Source: an uncultured Cellvibrio sp.
Lineage (GTDB): Bacteria; Pseudomonadota; Gammaproteobacteria; Pseudomonadales; Cellvibrionaceae
Assembly (NCBI GenBank): GCA_903858205.1
Contig: CAIOHY010000054.1
Location: 1-36,675 of the forward strand
Length of the DNA: 36,675 nt
Direction: 5' to 3'
Within the stretch, counting starts at the first letter, position 1; each line of letters begins with the position of its first letter. The translations under genes were made by a program, and so were the position numbers. This document shows, one piece after another, positions 1-7,905 of this stretch. The notes beneath the pieces are model-generated. The model was not told the origin of the DNA, ran no database searches, and saw only the letters and a list, made by a program, of their open reading frames with translations.

Positions 1-434
1 ATTTCATTGGCGTTAAAGCGTGTCAGCAGAAGCGCCGCAATTGCCGCCCACGCCATACTGGCGAGAGCACCGCTGGCGATGATCACTGGCAAGACCCAAA
101 TCCCTTCGCTCTCTGCCAATTGCAACGTCACCGCGCCGCCGATAAGCGCACCAAACACAAATTGGCCTTCCGCGCCTATGTTCCAAATTTTTGCTTTGAA
201 GCAGAGCGTTAAACCAATCGCGCAGAGTAATAGCGGCGTGACTTTTACCGCGAGTTCAGAAAGCCCGTAGAGATCGCTAATCGGCGCGATAAAAAAGGTG
301 TAGAGACTGCCGAGCGGTGGGCGGCCGAGTAATGCAAATAATAATGCGCCGGAGATGAGTGTTAATAAGAGCGCGAGTAGTGGCGATAAATACACCATCA
401 GCTGCGAGTCTTGCAGGCGTTTTTCAATGCGCAT
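1..434 (-). CDS. BmpA-class nucleoside ABC transporter permease (partial, N-terminal 144 aa)
   Basis: Inner-membrane permease of a purine nucleoside or base ABC importer; only the N-terminal 144 residues lie in the window and the gene runs off the left edge. Read on the minus strand it starts MRIEKRLQDSQ, has a first hydrophobic segment (about residues 14-35), and then the segment LTLCFKAKIWNIGAEGQFVFG, which is characteristic of permeases working with BmpA-type substrate-binding lipoproteins. More hydrophobic helices follow. The ATG at 434 overlaps the end of the ATPase gene by 11 bases, so the two are co-translated. A second permease and the BmpA-type binding protein are expected beyond the edge, but this is inference. 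The substrate is inferred from the neighbouring purine catabolic genes. Confidence 0.85.
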   Translation of the reverse strand, partial: MRIEKRLQDSQLMVYLSPLLALLLTLISGALLFALLGRPPLGSLYTFFIAPISDLYGLSELAVKVTPLLLCAIGLTLCFKAKIWNIGAEGQFVFGALIGGAVTLQLAESEGIWVLPVIIASGALASMAWAAIAALLLTRFNANE

Positions 435-1971
435 GGGCAACCTCCTGGCTCGCGTGGCTGCCGAAATCACCGGTCATCCATTGGCCGAGTTGCGCAAGTG
501 GTACATTGGCTTTGGCGGCGAGCGGCGACAAGCGCCCGCCGCATAATGCGCCGAGTCGATCGGCTAATAAATAGAGTTCGTCGAGGTCTTCGCTAATGAC
601 CAAAATTGCTGCGCCCTTATCGCGCAATTTAATCAGCTCTTGATGAATTAAATTTGCAGCACCTACATCAACGCCCCAAGTGGGATGAAAACACACCAAC
701 ACGTTTGGATTCTGCAGAATTTCGCGGCCAATAATAAATTTTTGCAAGTTGCCGCCAGAGAGACTTTTTGCGCTGGCATCAGCGCCTGTTGCTTTGACTT
801 TGTAAGTGGCGATGATGTCGGTAGCGCGCGCTTTAATCGCCGGCCAATTCAGCCAACCGAATTTTCCGGTTTGATTGATGTAGCTGGTGAGAAAATTATT
901 TTCGGTCAAGCTCATATTGCCGAGTGCGCCGCGCCCGATTCGGTCAGCGGGGACAACACCTAGCCCCATATTGCGCCGCTCCTGCACACCGGTGTTGCCA
1001 ATATCCTTGCCGTGAAAAATCAGGCTGCCGCTATCGCTGCCCAACTCACCGTTAATTAAATCTACCAATTCATCTTGCCCGTTACCGGCTACACCCGCGA
1101 GGCCGAGAATTTCGCCCGCGTGTAATTGCAATTGAATATCTTGCAGGTGAATTGCGAAAGCATCGCGCGGTTTTACATCTATATGATTAAGTGCGAGTAG
1201 GCATTCACCGGCATTGCCTGCGGGCATGGTGTCTTGTAATTCCAATTCACCGCCGAGCATCAGGCGCGCCATTTCGGCGGGGCTGGTCTCGCGCGGGATG
1301 CAGGTGCCGGTTACCTTGCCGCCGCGCAAAATAGTGGCCTTATCGCAGAGTGCATTCACTTCGTGCAATTTGTGCGAGATAAATAAAATGCTGCACCCTT
1401 TGCGCGCGAGTTTTTTCAATACCTCGATTAGCTGTGCCACTTCGGGTGGAGTGAGTACTGCGGTAGGTTCATCGAGAATTAAGAGTTGGATGTCTTGCAA
1501 CAGGCAGCGAATAATTTCCACACGCTGCTGTTCGCCGACTGAGAGGCTGTGGACGAGGCGATCAGGATTTATCGCGAGGCCATATTCATCGCCCACGGCG
1601 ATAATGCGTGCACGCAGTAAATCGAGCGTGCCGTATTCCGCAGGCGTTAAATAGAGTGCGATATTTTCGGTCACGGTCAGTGTTTCAAATAGCGAGAAAT
1701 GTTGAAACACCATGCCCATACCCAGTTGGCGTGCATGGGCCGGGCCGGTGATGTTGACCTCGCGATCATTCCAGGTCATTTGCCCTGCATCGGGTTTGAC
1801 GACACCGTAGATCATTTTCATTAGCGTACTTTTACCTGCGCCATTTTCTCCCAGAAGCGCATGGATTTCCCCTGCTGCGACCTGCAGGCTCACCGCGTCA
1901 TTCGCGATGCAGCCTGGATAGGTTTTGGTAAGGGAAAGCAACTCAAGGCGCATCGCCTTATTTTCAGACAT
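424..1971 (-). CDS. Purine/nucleoside ABC transporter, double ATP-binding protein
   Basis: A 515-residue ATPase with two ABC domains in one chain, the architecture of sugar and BmpA-type nucleoside importers. Domain 1 has Walker A GENGAGKST (41-49), signature LSVGEQQR (143-150) and Walker B LLILDEPT (163-170). Domain 2 has a degenerate Walker A (GVAGNGQDE, 293-301, lacking the lysine), signature LSGGNLQK (404-411) and an unusual Walker B region ending CFHPTWGVDVG. The degenerate second P-loop is normal for this family, so only site 1 is probably fully hydrolytic. The gene is transcribed away from xdhA, overlaps the permease gene downstream, and starts 22 bases from a palindromic site shared with other promoters of the locus. 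Purine specificity rests on context. Confidence 0.9.
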   Translation of the reverse strand: MSENKAMRLELLSLTKTYPGCIANDAVSLQVAAGEIHALLGENGAGKSTLMKMIYGVVKPDAGQMTWNDREVNITGPAHARQLGMGMVFQHFSLFETLTVTENIALYLTPAEYGTLDLLRARIIAVGDEYGLAINPDRLVHSLSVGEQQRVEIIRCLLQDIQLLILDEPTAVLTPPEVAQLIEVLKKLARKGCSILFISHKLHEVNALCDKATILRGGKVTGTCIPRETSPAEMARLMLGGELELQDTMPAGNAGECLLALNHIDVKPRDAFAIHLQDIQLQLHAGEILGLAGVAGNGQDELVDLINGELGSDSGSLIFHGKDIGNTGVQERRNMGLGVVPADRIGRGALGNMSLTENNFLTSYINQTGKFGWLNWPAIKARATDIIATYKVKATGADASAKSLSGGNLQKFIIGREILQNPNVLVCFHPTWGVDVGAANLIHQELIKLRDKGAAILVISEDLDELYLLADRLGALCGGRLSPLAAKANVPLAQLGQWMTGDFGSHASQEVAHAH

Positions 1972-1991
1972 AAACCCGCTCGCTTATAAAC

Positions 1992-2019
1992 CTGACTATC
2001 TGGACAAAAAGATAGTCAG
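1992..2019. repeat. 9-bp inverted repeat in the leader of the ABC transporter operon
   Basis: CTGACTATC (1992-2000) and GATAGTCAG (2011-2019) are perfect inverted repeats separated by ten bases. They lie just upstream of the ATPase start codon at 1971. In RNA of the minus strand they would form a hairpin close to the ribosome binding site; in DNA they overlap candidate operator A. Whether this is an operator, an RNA hairpin or both cannot be told from the sequence. Confidence 0.55.
1993..2006. promoter_or_regulatory. Candidate operator A (ABC transporter side of the divergent promoter region)
   Basis: TGACTATCTGGACA. It aligns with sites at 2084 and 13318 to give [TC]G[TA]C[TC]AT[TC]TGG[AC]CA. 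The motif is palindromic in its ideal form (TGTCCA-TT-TGGACA). It lies between the divergent ABC transporter and xdhA genes, 22 bases from the ATPase start codon. From memory, this resembles the E. coli RutR box (TTGACCANNTGGTCAA) in architecture. Its function is inferred. Confidence 0.45.
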
Positions 2020-2083
2020 ATTTGAGCAAATTGCATGCCAGTAACTGTTAAATGCCTGCTCCGGCAAAAAACTCATAAAAAAT

Positions 2084-2097
2084 TGTCTATTTGGCCA
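2084..2097. promoter_or_regulatory. Candidate operator B (xdhA side of the divergent promoter region)
   Basis: TGTCTATTTGGCCA, matching the shared motif at nearly every position, with a further partly symmetric TTGTC...CAGAC context. It is about 120 bases upstream of xdhA. No convincing -35/-10 pair could be fixed between it and the gene. Confidence 0.45.
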
Positions 2098-2112
2098 GAC
2101 TTTTGCTTCGGG

Positions 2113-2160
2113 TGACGAAGAGATGACGAAGAGCAAACGGTATAGCTGAAATCGGCTATA
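2113..2160. repeat. Short direct and inverted repeats in the xdhA upstream region
   Basis: An 11-base unit, TGACGAAGAGA, is repeated in tandem with one change (2113-2123 and 2124-2134). Just downstream TATAGC (2141-2146) and GCTATA (2155-2160) form an inverted repeat with an 8-base gap. Both lie in the untranslated region before xdhA and could bind a regulator. The 1972-2215 gap otherwise contains no gene. Confidence 0.4.
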
Positions 2161-2215
2161 ACCAATTAACGGTGGTGTGCCCTGAATCACGGGGCGCTAG
2201 AGTGGAGAAAAATCT

Positions 2216-3718
2216 GTGCGGTTGGCGGTAAACAATGTTTCAGTTGAAGTAGCGGAGGCGGCGGCGGACACGACGCTCTTGCAGTATCTACGCAGCCAGC
2301 AAAATTTGATGGGCACCAAAGAGGGCTGCGCCTCGGGTGATTGCGGCGCTTGCACTGTGCTGGTGGGCCGCCGGAGCGCGGATACGCTGGTTTACAGCAC
2401 CGTTAACGCCTGTATTTGCCCGCTCGGCAGCCTGCGGGATTGCCATATTGTGACCGTTGAAGGGCTCTCAGCAGGGGCGGAGACACTGCATCCGGTGCAG
2501 GCGGCGATGGTGGAATGCAATGGTTCCCAATGCGGATTTTGTACGCCCGGTTTTGTGGTGTCGCTCGCGGGATTGCAATTGGCGGGTGGTACTGAATTGG
2601 CTGATGCTGATATCGCCGTCCAGCGCGCAGCGGTGATTGATGCAATCTCGGGCAATTTGTGTCGCTGTACGGGTTATCGCCCGATTATCGACGCCGGTTT
2701 GTCTTCTCTTAAAAAACCTGCCTGTGTGGCCAGTTTTGTGCAAAATTGGGTGCCCGATGCACCTTTAACGGGCACAGCCGCTGAGCTTGCGAGTAGCGGT
2801 CACAGAAACTTGTCCGATGGCGTCAGCAATTACCGGCAGCCAGATACCGAAGCGGCATTACAGCGATTGCTTGGAGAGTATCCCGAGGCGCGTCTGGTTG
2901 CTGGCGGAACAGATTTAATGTTGGAAGTCACCCAACAATACAAAACGCTTGCGCAACTCATTGATCTCAATCGCATTGAAAGCCTCAGCACAATTCATAT
3001 CGCAAATGACGAGATTGTTTTAGGTGCAGCGGCGAGTTATAGCGCAATCGAAAAAGCGCTGCATAAAATCTCCCCCGAATTTGTCGCGCTGCTCGCGCGT
3101 TTGGGTTCACGCCAAATTCGCAATCGCGGAACGCTTGGCGGAAATATTTGTAACGCCTCGCCGATTGCCGATGCTCCGCCTTATCTATTGGTGATGGATG
3201 CAGAATTGGAAATCCTGAATAGCAAGGGCGATTCACGGCGAGAATTGCTCACGCATTTTTATCGCGACTACAAAAAAACCACGCTCGGCGCCGATGAATA
3301 TCTCGCGCGTATTCGCATTGCGCGCGCGCAACTGGCGCGGCCACTGAAATTATTCAAAATCACCAAGCGCTATGAAGATGATATCTCGGCGGTGATGGGT
3401 GCATTTTGCTGGAGTGGAAAAGCGACCAACGAATTTAAGATCGCGTTCGGCGGCATGGCGGCAATTCCCAAACGTGCCGGCGCGACTGAACAATTTTTAA
3501 GTAACGCCAATTGGTATGTCACTGGTGATGTCGATGAAGACATTCTTGCGCAGGCCTGTGATTTGTTGCGTAGCGAATTTTCGCCACTGAGCGATGTGCG
3601 CGCCAGCGCCGCTTACCGCATGGTCATGGCCTGCAATCTGCTCAAAAAAGCCTGTTATGAATTTGCCGCCGAAGCCTCAGGCAAGGTAATTGAAGAGAGG
3701 CTGTTTAACCATGCGTAG
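2216..3718 (+). CDS. xdhA: Xanthine dehydrogenase small subunit (2Fe-2S and FAD domains)
   Basis: A 500-residue iron-sulfur and flavin subunit that passes electrons from the molybdenum site to NAD during oxidation of hypoxanthine and xanthine to urate. The N-terminal ferredoxin-like domain has KEGCASGDCGAC (Cys38, 43, 46 and Cys66 or Cys68 as fourth ligand). The second cluster has CGFCTPG (Cys106, 109) and CRCTGYRP (Cys149, 151). The FAD domain follows with VAGGTDLM and RNRGTLGGN. The start is a GTG preceded by GGAG at about eight bases, and gives the normal family N-terminus (LLQYLR about 20 residues in). It is the first gene of a tight operon and overlaps xdhB by eight bases. Confidence 0.95.
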   Translation: MRLAVNNVSVEVAEAAADTTLLQYLRSQQNLMGTKEGCASGDCGACTVLVGRRSADTLVYSTVNACICPLGSLRDCHIVTVEGLSAGAETLHPVQAAMVECNGSQCGFCTPGFVVSLAGLQLAGGTELADADIAVQRAAVIDAISGNLCRCTGYRPIIDAGLSSLKKPACVASFVQNWVPDAPLTGTAAELASSGHRNLSDGVSNYRQPDTEAALQRLLGEYPEARLVAGGTDLMLEVTQQYKTLAQLIDLNRIESLSTIHIANDEIVLGAAASYSAIEKALHKISPEFVALLARLGSRQIRNRGTLGGNICNASPIADAPPYLLVMDAELEILNSKGDSRRELLTHFYRDYKKTTLGADEYLARIRIARAQLARPLKLFKITKRYEDDISAVMGAFCWSGKATNEFKIAFGGMAAIPKRAGATEQFLSNANWYVTGDVDEDILAQACDLLRSEFSPLSDVRASAAYRMVMACNLLKKACYEFAAEASGKVIEERLFNHA

Positions 3719-6080
3719 AATTGTTGTTAATTCGGAATTATCGCCTGCGGTTAACAAAGGCACTGCTATCGGTGGTGTTGGCCATTCCATCGCCCATGAA
3801 TCTGCCCACAAGCATGTGCGCGGTACCGCAGAATATGTGGATGATCTGCCGCTGCTGCCCGGCACTTTGTTTGTCGCTACTGGCCAGTCGAGCAAACCCC
3901 ATGCGCGTATTCGTGCGTTGGATTTGTCAGCCGTTAAATCTGCGCCCGGTGTTATCGATGTGATTGTACAAAGTGATATTCCGGGCAAAGTGGATGTCGC
4001 ACCCGTGTATTCCGGTGATCCTTTGCTTGCCGGTGACCTGGTGGAATTTATTGGACAACCGATTTTTGCGGTGGCTGCGACGAGTTTTGCAGCAGCGCAA
4101 CGGGCAGCGCTCTTGGCAAAAATTGATTACGAAGAATTGCCCGCACAATTAACGGTGGAAGATTCACTCGCCGCGCAAAGTTTTGTGTTGCCGCAACATC
4201 AATTGCTCCTAGGCGAACCGGACGCGAATATTGAATCGGCGCCGCATCAATTATCGGGTGAAATTTATGTGCGCGGTCAGGAACATTTTTATCTGGAAGG
4301 TCAGATCAGCGAAGCGCGTTTGACTGAAGACGGTGGCATTCATGTTATCAGTTCGTCACAACACCCTACTGAAATTCAAAAATTAGTCGCTGAAGTCTTA
4401 GCAATTCCTCTGCATTTAGTGATTGCAGAAGTGCGCCGTATGGGCGGCGGTTTTGGTGGCAAAGAAAGTCAGGCCGCTCCGCTTGCGTGTATCGCCGCAT
4501 TATTCGCGCAGCGCAATCGCCGCCCGGTGCGCTACCGCATGCCGCGCCGCGATGACATGATCCAAACCGGCAAACGCCATGATTTTTTAAATCGCTGGAA
4601 AGCCGGTTTCGATGCGAATGGAAAATTACTTGGCGTGGATATGTTGCTCGCTGGCAAATGCGGATTTTCGCCGGATTTATCCGAAGGTATTGTTGACCGC
4701 GCGATGTTTCATGCGGACAACTCCTACTTTTTAAATAATGCCCGTATTCTCGGCTTACGCTGTAAAACCCATACGGTATCCAACACCGCCTTTCGCGGAT
4801 TTGGCGGCCCAAAGGGAATGATGGCGATTGAAACCTTGCTGGAAGATATTGCGCGCGCACTCGGTAAAGATCCGCTCGATATTCGTAAAGCTAATCTTTA
4901 TTGCGAAGGTTCCGACGAAACACCTTACGGCCAAAAAATCGAGCAGCATGTGTTGCCGGTATTAATTGAGCGCTTGGAAAAAAGTTCTGGTTATCGCGCG
5001 CGCCGCATTGCCATCACCGAATTTAATAGCACTCATCGCACGCTTAAAAAAGGTATCGCTTTAACGCCGGTAAAATTCGGTATTTCATTTACCGCCAAAC
5101 ATCTCAACCAAGCTGGCGCGCTCTTGCAAATTTACACCGACGGAAGTTTGCTGATTAATCACGGTGGTACGGAAATGGGGCAGGGGCTCTATACCAAAAT
5201 TCAACAAATTGTTGCCAGTGCGTTTGGTGTGAGTGTAAGTCGCGTCATGGTGTCATCGACTCGTACTGATAAAGTGCCAAACACTTCACCCACAGCAGCC
5301 TCGTCGGGCACCGATTTAAATGGTATGGCCGCTAAAGATGCCTGTGACAAAATCAAGGCTGATTTAATTTGCTTTGCTTGCGACCATTTTCAAATCACGG
5401 CTGAACAAATCCACTTTAACAATGACGTGGTTGTGCTCGGTGACCAGGAACTCGATTTTCCCGCATTTATCAAGCTCGCCTATCTCAATCGCGTTGCGCT
5501 ATCGGCAACGGGGCACTATCGCACGCCTAAAATTTTCTATGATCGCGCTGCTGCCAAAGGTCAGCCATTTTTATATTTCGCCAATGGTGCGGCAGTGTCA
5601 GAAATCACACTGGATTGTTTAACTGGCGAATACAAAGTAGAACGCGTGGATATTTTGCATGACGTTGGTAAATCATTAAATCCGGCGATTGATATCGGCC
5701 AAATTGAAGGAGGCTTTATTCAAGGCATGGGTTGGTTGACCACGGAAGAATTATTGTGGGATGAAAAAGGCCGCATTATTTCCAATAGCCCTGCGAATTA
5801 TAAAATCCCTACCGCGTTTGATGTGCCGGAGATTTTTAACGTGGAATTATTTGATGAGCCGAATTTGGAAAATACCATTCATTTATCCAAAGCCGTCGGA
5901 GAACCGCCGTTGATGTTGGCGATCTCGGTGTGGGCAGCGCTGCGCGATGCGTGCAGCAGTATAACCAATTATCAATTCAGTCCGCGTTTGGATACACCCG
6001 CAACACCCGAGCGAGTCTATTGGGCGCTACAAGAATGCGTCGCGTTTAATAAGGCTGCCGCGACAGAGAGGAAATCCTGA
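3711..6080 (+). CDS. xdhB: Xanthine dehydrogenase large subunit (molybdopterin domain)
   Basis: A 789-residue molybdenum cofactor subunit that hydroxylates hypoxanthine and xanthine. Visible landmarks are GHSIAHESAHKH near the N-terminus, MGGGFGGKES (244-253), FRGFGGP (361-367) and VGEPPLML with the expected catalytic glutamate at residue 731, which matches Glu730 of the Rhodobacter capsulatus enzyme as I recall it. The ATG at 3711 overlaps the xdhA stop and has GAGAGG ten bases upstream; a TTG at 3690 in the same frame would add seven residues and is less likely. The length matches proteobacterial XdhB. It is followed without a gap by xdhC. Confidence 0.95.
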   Translation: MRRIVVNSELSPAVNKGTAIGGVGHSIAHESAHKHVRGTAEYVDDLPLLPGTLFVATGQSSKPHARIRALDLSAVKSAPGVIDVIVQSDIPGKVDVAPVYSGDPLLAGDLVEFIGQPIFAVAATSFAAAQRAALLAKIDYEELPAQLTVEDSLAAQSFVLPQHQLLLGEPDANIESAPHQLSGEIYVRGQEHFYLEGQISEARLTEDGGIHVISSSQHPTEIQKLVAEVLAIPLHLVIAEVRRMGGGFGGKESQAAPLACIAALFAQRNRRPVRYRMPRRDDMIQTGKRHDFLNRWKAGFDANGKLLGVDMLLAGKCGFSPDLSEGIVDRAMFHADNSYFLNNARILGLRCKTHTVSNTAFRGFGGPKGMMAIETLLEDIARALGKDPLDIRKANLYCEGSDETPYGQKIEQHVLPVLIERLEKSSGYRARRIAITEFNSTHRTLKKGIALTPVKFGISFTAKHLNQAGALLQIYTDGSLLINHGGTEMGQGLYTKIQQIVASAFGVSVSRVMVSSTRTDKVPNTSPTAASSGTDLNGMAAKDACDKIKADLICFACDHFQITAEQIHFNNDVVVLGDQELDFPAFIKLAYLNRVALSATGHYRTPKIFYDRAAAKGQPFLYFANGAAVSEITLDCLTGEYKVERVDILHDVGKSLNPAIDIGQIEGGFIQGMGWLTTEELLWDEKGRIISNSPANYKIPTAFDVPEIFNVELFDEPNLENTIHLSKAVGEPPLMLAISVWAALRDACSSITNYQFSPRLDTPATPERVYWALQECVAFNKAAATERKS

Positions 6081-6940
6081 TGCAACTGCTCAACTGGTCT
6101 GCCGCCATTCAACACTGCCAACAAAGCGGTAATGCCTATGTGATCGCCACCATTATTAATACGCAAGGCTCAACGCCGCGCGATGGTGGAAGCAAAATGG
6201 TGATCACTGTCGATGCTACTTACGACACCATTGGCGGTGGTCAGTTGGAATTTTTGTTGGTGCAACAGGCGCGTGAACTTCTTGCGCAAAATAAGACTTG
6301 CCAGATATTAAAAGCCATTCCACTTGCAGCTGAGGCCGCTCAATGTTGTGGTGGAAATGTGACGGTGATGCTGGAAGCCTTTGCGGCATGCCATTGGCAG
6401 ATCGCACTTTTTGGTGCAGGGCATGTATGCCAATCACTGGTGACGATTCTTGCGGGTTTACCTTGTCAGGTGCGTGTTATTGATAATCGCCCCGAATTAA
6501 TGACCAATAGTTTGCCAGCGAATTGCCGCTACGAATTTTATGGCGATCCTACCGAGGCAATCGCGCAATTACCTGATGATGTCTGGGCAATTATTTTTAC
6601 CCATGACCATGCGCTGGATTTTGCGCTGTGCAAAACATTGTTATCCGATCAGCGCTGGGCTTATGCGGGCATGATTGGTTCGCAAACCAAAGCGCTGCGC
6701 TTTCGCAAACGGTTGGCCGATGCCGGTTTTGCTGCGCAAGCAATCGAAAAAATTTACAGCCCGATTGGTTTGCCCGAGGTGAAAGGAAAATTACCAATGG
6801 AGGTGGCCGTATCAATCGCTGCGCAATTGCAAAGTCTTTATTACCAAGGTGTGCCTGTGCAAACAGGGCGTTCAACATCATGGCGTGAAATTAAAACAAT
6901 TATGCAAGTGCAAAAGACAACGGGAATTTTGTGCGAGTAG
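6080..6940 (+). CDS. xdhC: Xanthine dehydrogenase accessory protein XdhC
   Basis: A 286-residue chaperone that binds molybdenum cofactor, favours its sulfuration and inserts it into XdhB; it is not part of the mature enzyme. It has the N-terminal XdhC/CoxI segment (ATIINTQGSTPRDGGSKM), an IGGGQLE stretch, a CCGGNVTV motif (Cys89 and Cys90), and a C-terminal Rossmann-like part beginning LFGAGHVCQSL (110-120) and including AGMIGSQTKA. Its ATG shares a base with the xdhB stop codon (TGATG), so the genes are translationally coupled. Confidence 0.95.
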   Translation: MQLLNWSAAIQHCQQSGNAYVIATIINTQGSTPRDGGSKMVITVDATYDTIGGGQLEFLLVQQARELLAQNKTCQILKAIPLAAEAAQCCGGNVTVMLEAFAACHWQIALFGAGHVCQSLVTILAGLPCQVRVIDNRPELMTNSLPANCRYEFYGDPTEAIAQLPDDVWAIIFTHDHALDFALCKTLLSDQRWAYAGMIGSQTKALRFRKRLADAGFAAQAIEKIYSPIGLPEVKGKLPMEVAVSIAAQLQSLYYQGVPVQTGRSTSWREIKTIMQVQKTTGILCE

Positions 6941-6968
6941 TTTCGGGCTTTATTGAAAGGACTGAATT

Positions 6969-7469
6969 ATGACGTTAAGCGAATTCAATGCACTGCCAAA
7001 AGAAGATGCTATAGCAGCGCTCTACGGTTGTTGCCATTGCCAATTCTGGGCAAAACAGGTTGCTGAGCGGCGCCCTTTTGCAAGCGTGGAAAAATTAATC
7101 ACCACGGCTAACTGTTTTTGGACAGGTGTAGAGGAAGCGCAAATTCTCGAAGCGTTTTCGGGTCATGCCCGCATTGGCGATATCGACTTGCTCCGCTCCC
7201 GTTATGCAGGGCGTGCTACGCAGGAGCAGGGGCAAGTATTGCAGGCGAGTGAAGCCGTTATTCAGAGCTTGTATCAGCTTAATCATGAGTACGAAGCAAA
7301 AAACGGTTTTATTTTTATTGTTTGCGCCAGCGGAAAATCTGCAGAAGAGATGTTGCGTTTACTGCAAGACAGAATCGACAACCCGCGCGACGTCGAATTG
7401 CAAAATGGAGCGCGTGAGCAAGGCGATATAACGCGCTTGCGCATTGCCAAATTAATTGATGGTCAGTAG
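6969..7469 (+). CDS. uraD: 2-oxo-4-hydroxy-4-carboxy-5-ureidoimidazoline (OHCU) decarboxylase
   Basis: A 166-residue cytoplasmic enzyme for the third step of urate breakdown, decarboxylating OHCU to S-allantoin. The catalytic histidine lies in GHARIGD (His66; the family usually has HPRIG) and the conserved glutamate in QEQGQV (Glu86). The NGFIFIV and NPRDVELQNG...REQGDITRLRI segments near the C-terminus are typical of the family, as is the length. It sits 28 bases after xdhC with GAAAGGA upstream, and is followed immediately by uraH, the enzyme making its substrate. Confidence 0.95.
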   Translation: MTLSEFNALPKEDAIAALYGCCHCQFWAKQVAERRPFASVEKLITTANCFWTGVEEAQILEAFSGHARIGDIDLLRSRYAGRATQEQGQVLQASEAVIQSLYQLNHEYEAKNGFIFIVCASGKSAEEMLRLLQDRIDNPRDVELQNGAREQGDITRLRIAKLIDGQ

Positions 7470-7487
7470 TGATTGACGGAAAACATT

Positions 7488-7826
7488 ATGAAAAAAGCAG
7501 CTATTACCACCCATATTTTAAATCTCGAAACGGGTAAGCCGGCGGCCAATGTGCGCGTGACTTTACATGGTCCGCATACAGATGCACCTATCGCCACTGC
7601 ATTAACCGATACGGACGGTCGCATTATGCAATGGGAGAATGCGTTTGAATTAGGTGCTGGGGATTATCATTTATGTTTTGCGATAGGCGATTGGTATGCG
7701 CAGCAAGAGCGCAGCAGTTTTTATCCGGAAATCCAAATCTGTTTTAAAGTGATTAATGTAGATGAGCATTATCACGTACCGCTGTTGTTGAATGCCTATG
7801 GCTATTCAACTTATCGTGGTAGTTAG
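7488..7826 (+). CDS. uraH: 5-hydroxyisourate hydrolase (transthyretin-like)
   Basis: A 112-residue transthyretin-fold hydrolase converting 5-hydroxyisourate to OHCU. It has the N-terminal THILNLETGKPA (catalytic His9), an arginine at 45 (DTDGRI), and the C-terminal HYHVPLLLNAYGYSTYRGS; the terminal YRGS separates HIU hydrolases from true transthyretins. I chose the ATG at 7488; a TTG at 7473 would add five unneeded residues. No signal peptide is seen, so the enzyme is probably cytoplasmic. The stop codon region is duplicated in tandem just downstream. Confidence 0.95.
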   Translation: MKKAAITTHILNLETGKPAANVRVTLHGPHTDAPIATALTDTDGRIMQWENAFELGAGDYHLCFAIGDWYAQQERSSFYPEIQICFKVINVDEHYHVPLLLNAYGYSTYRGS

Positions 7827-7860
7827 TATTTCGTGGTAGTTAGTAGTTCGTGGTGATTTG
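7814..7860. repeat. 17-bp tandem repeat starting in the uraH stop-codon region
   Basis: The unit TCGTGGTAGTTAGTATT begins at 7814 inside the last codons of uraH, recurs at 7831 with one or two changes, and begins again at 7848 (TCGTGGTGATT...) before decaying. The first copy encodes Arg-Gly-Ser-stop. A comparable 18-bp array overlaps the stop codon of the TauE/SafE gene at 22613. Confidence 0.7.
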
Positions 7861-7905
7861 GATTTTTGATTTTCGCTTTCGTTTTTTCTTGTGTTAAGGC
7901 TGGTT

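Noticed and set aside
4366-4860. 164-residue minus-strand ORF inside xdhB
   Set aside because: It lies wholly within a clear molybdopterin-subunit gene on the other strand and has no recognisable domain or ribosome site; it is a shadow frame.
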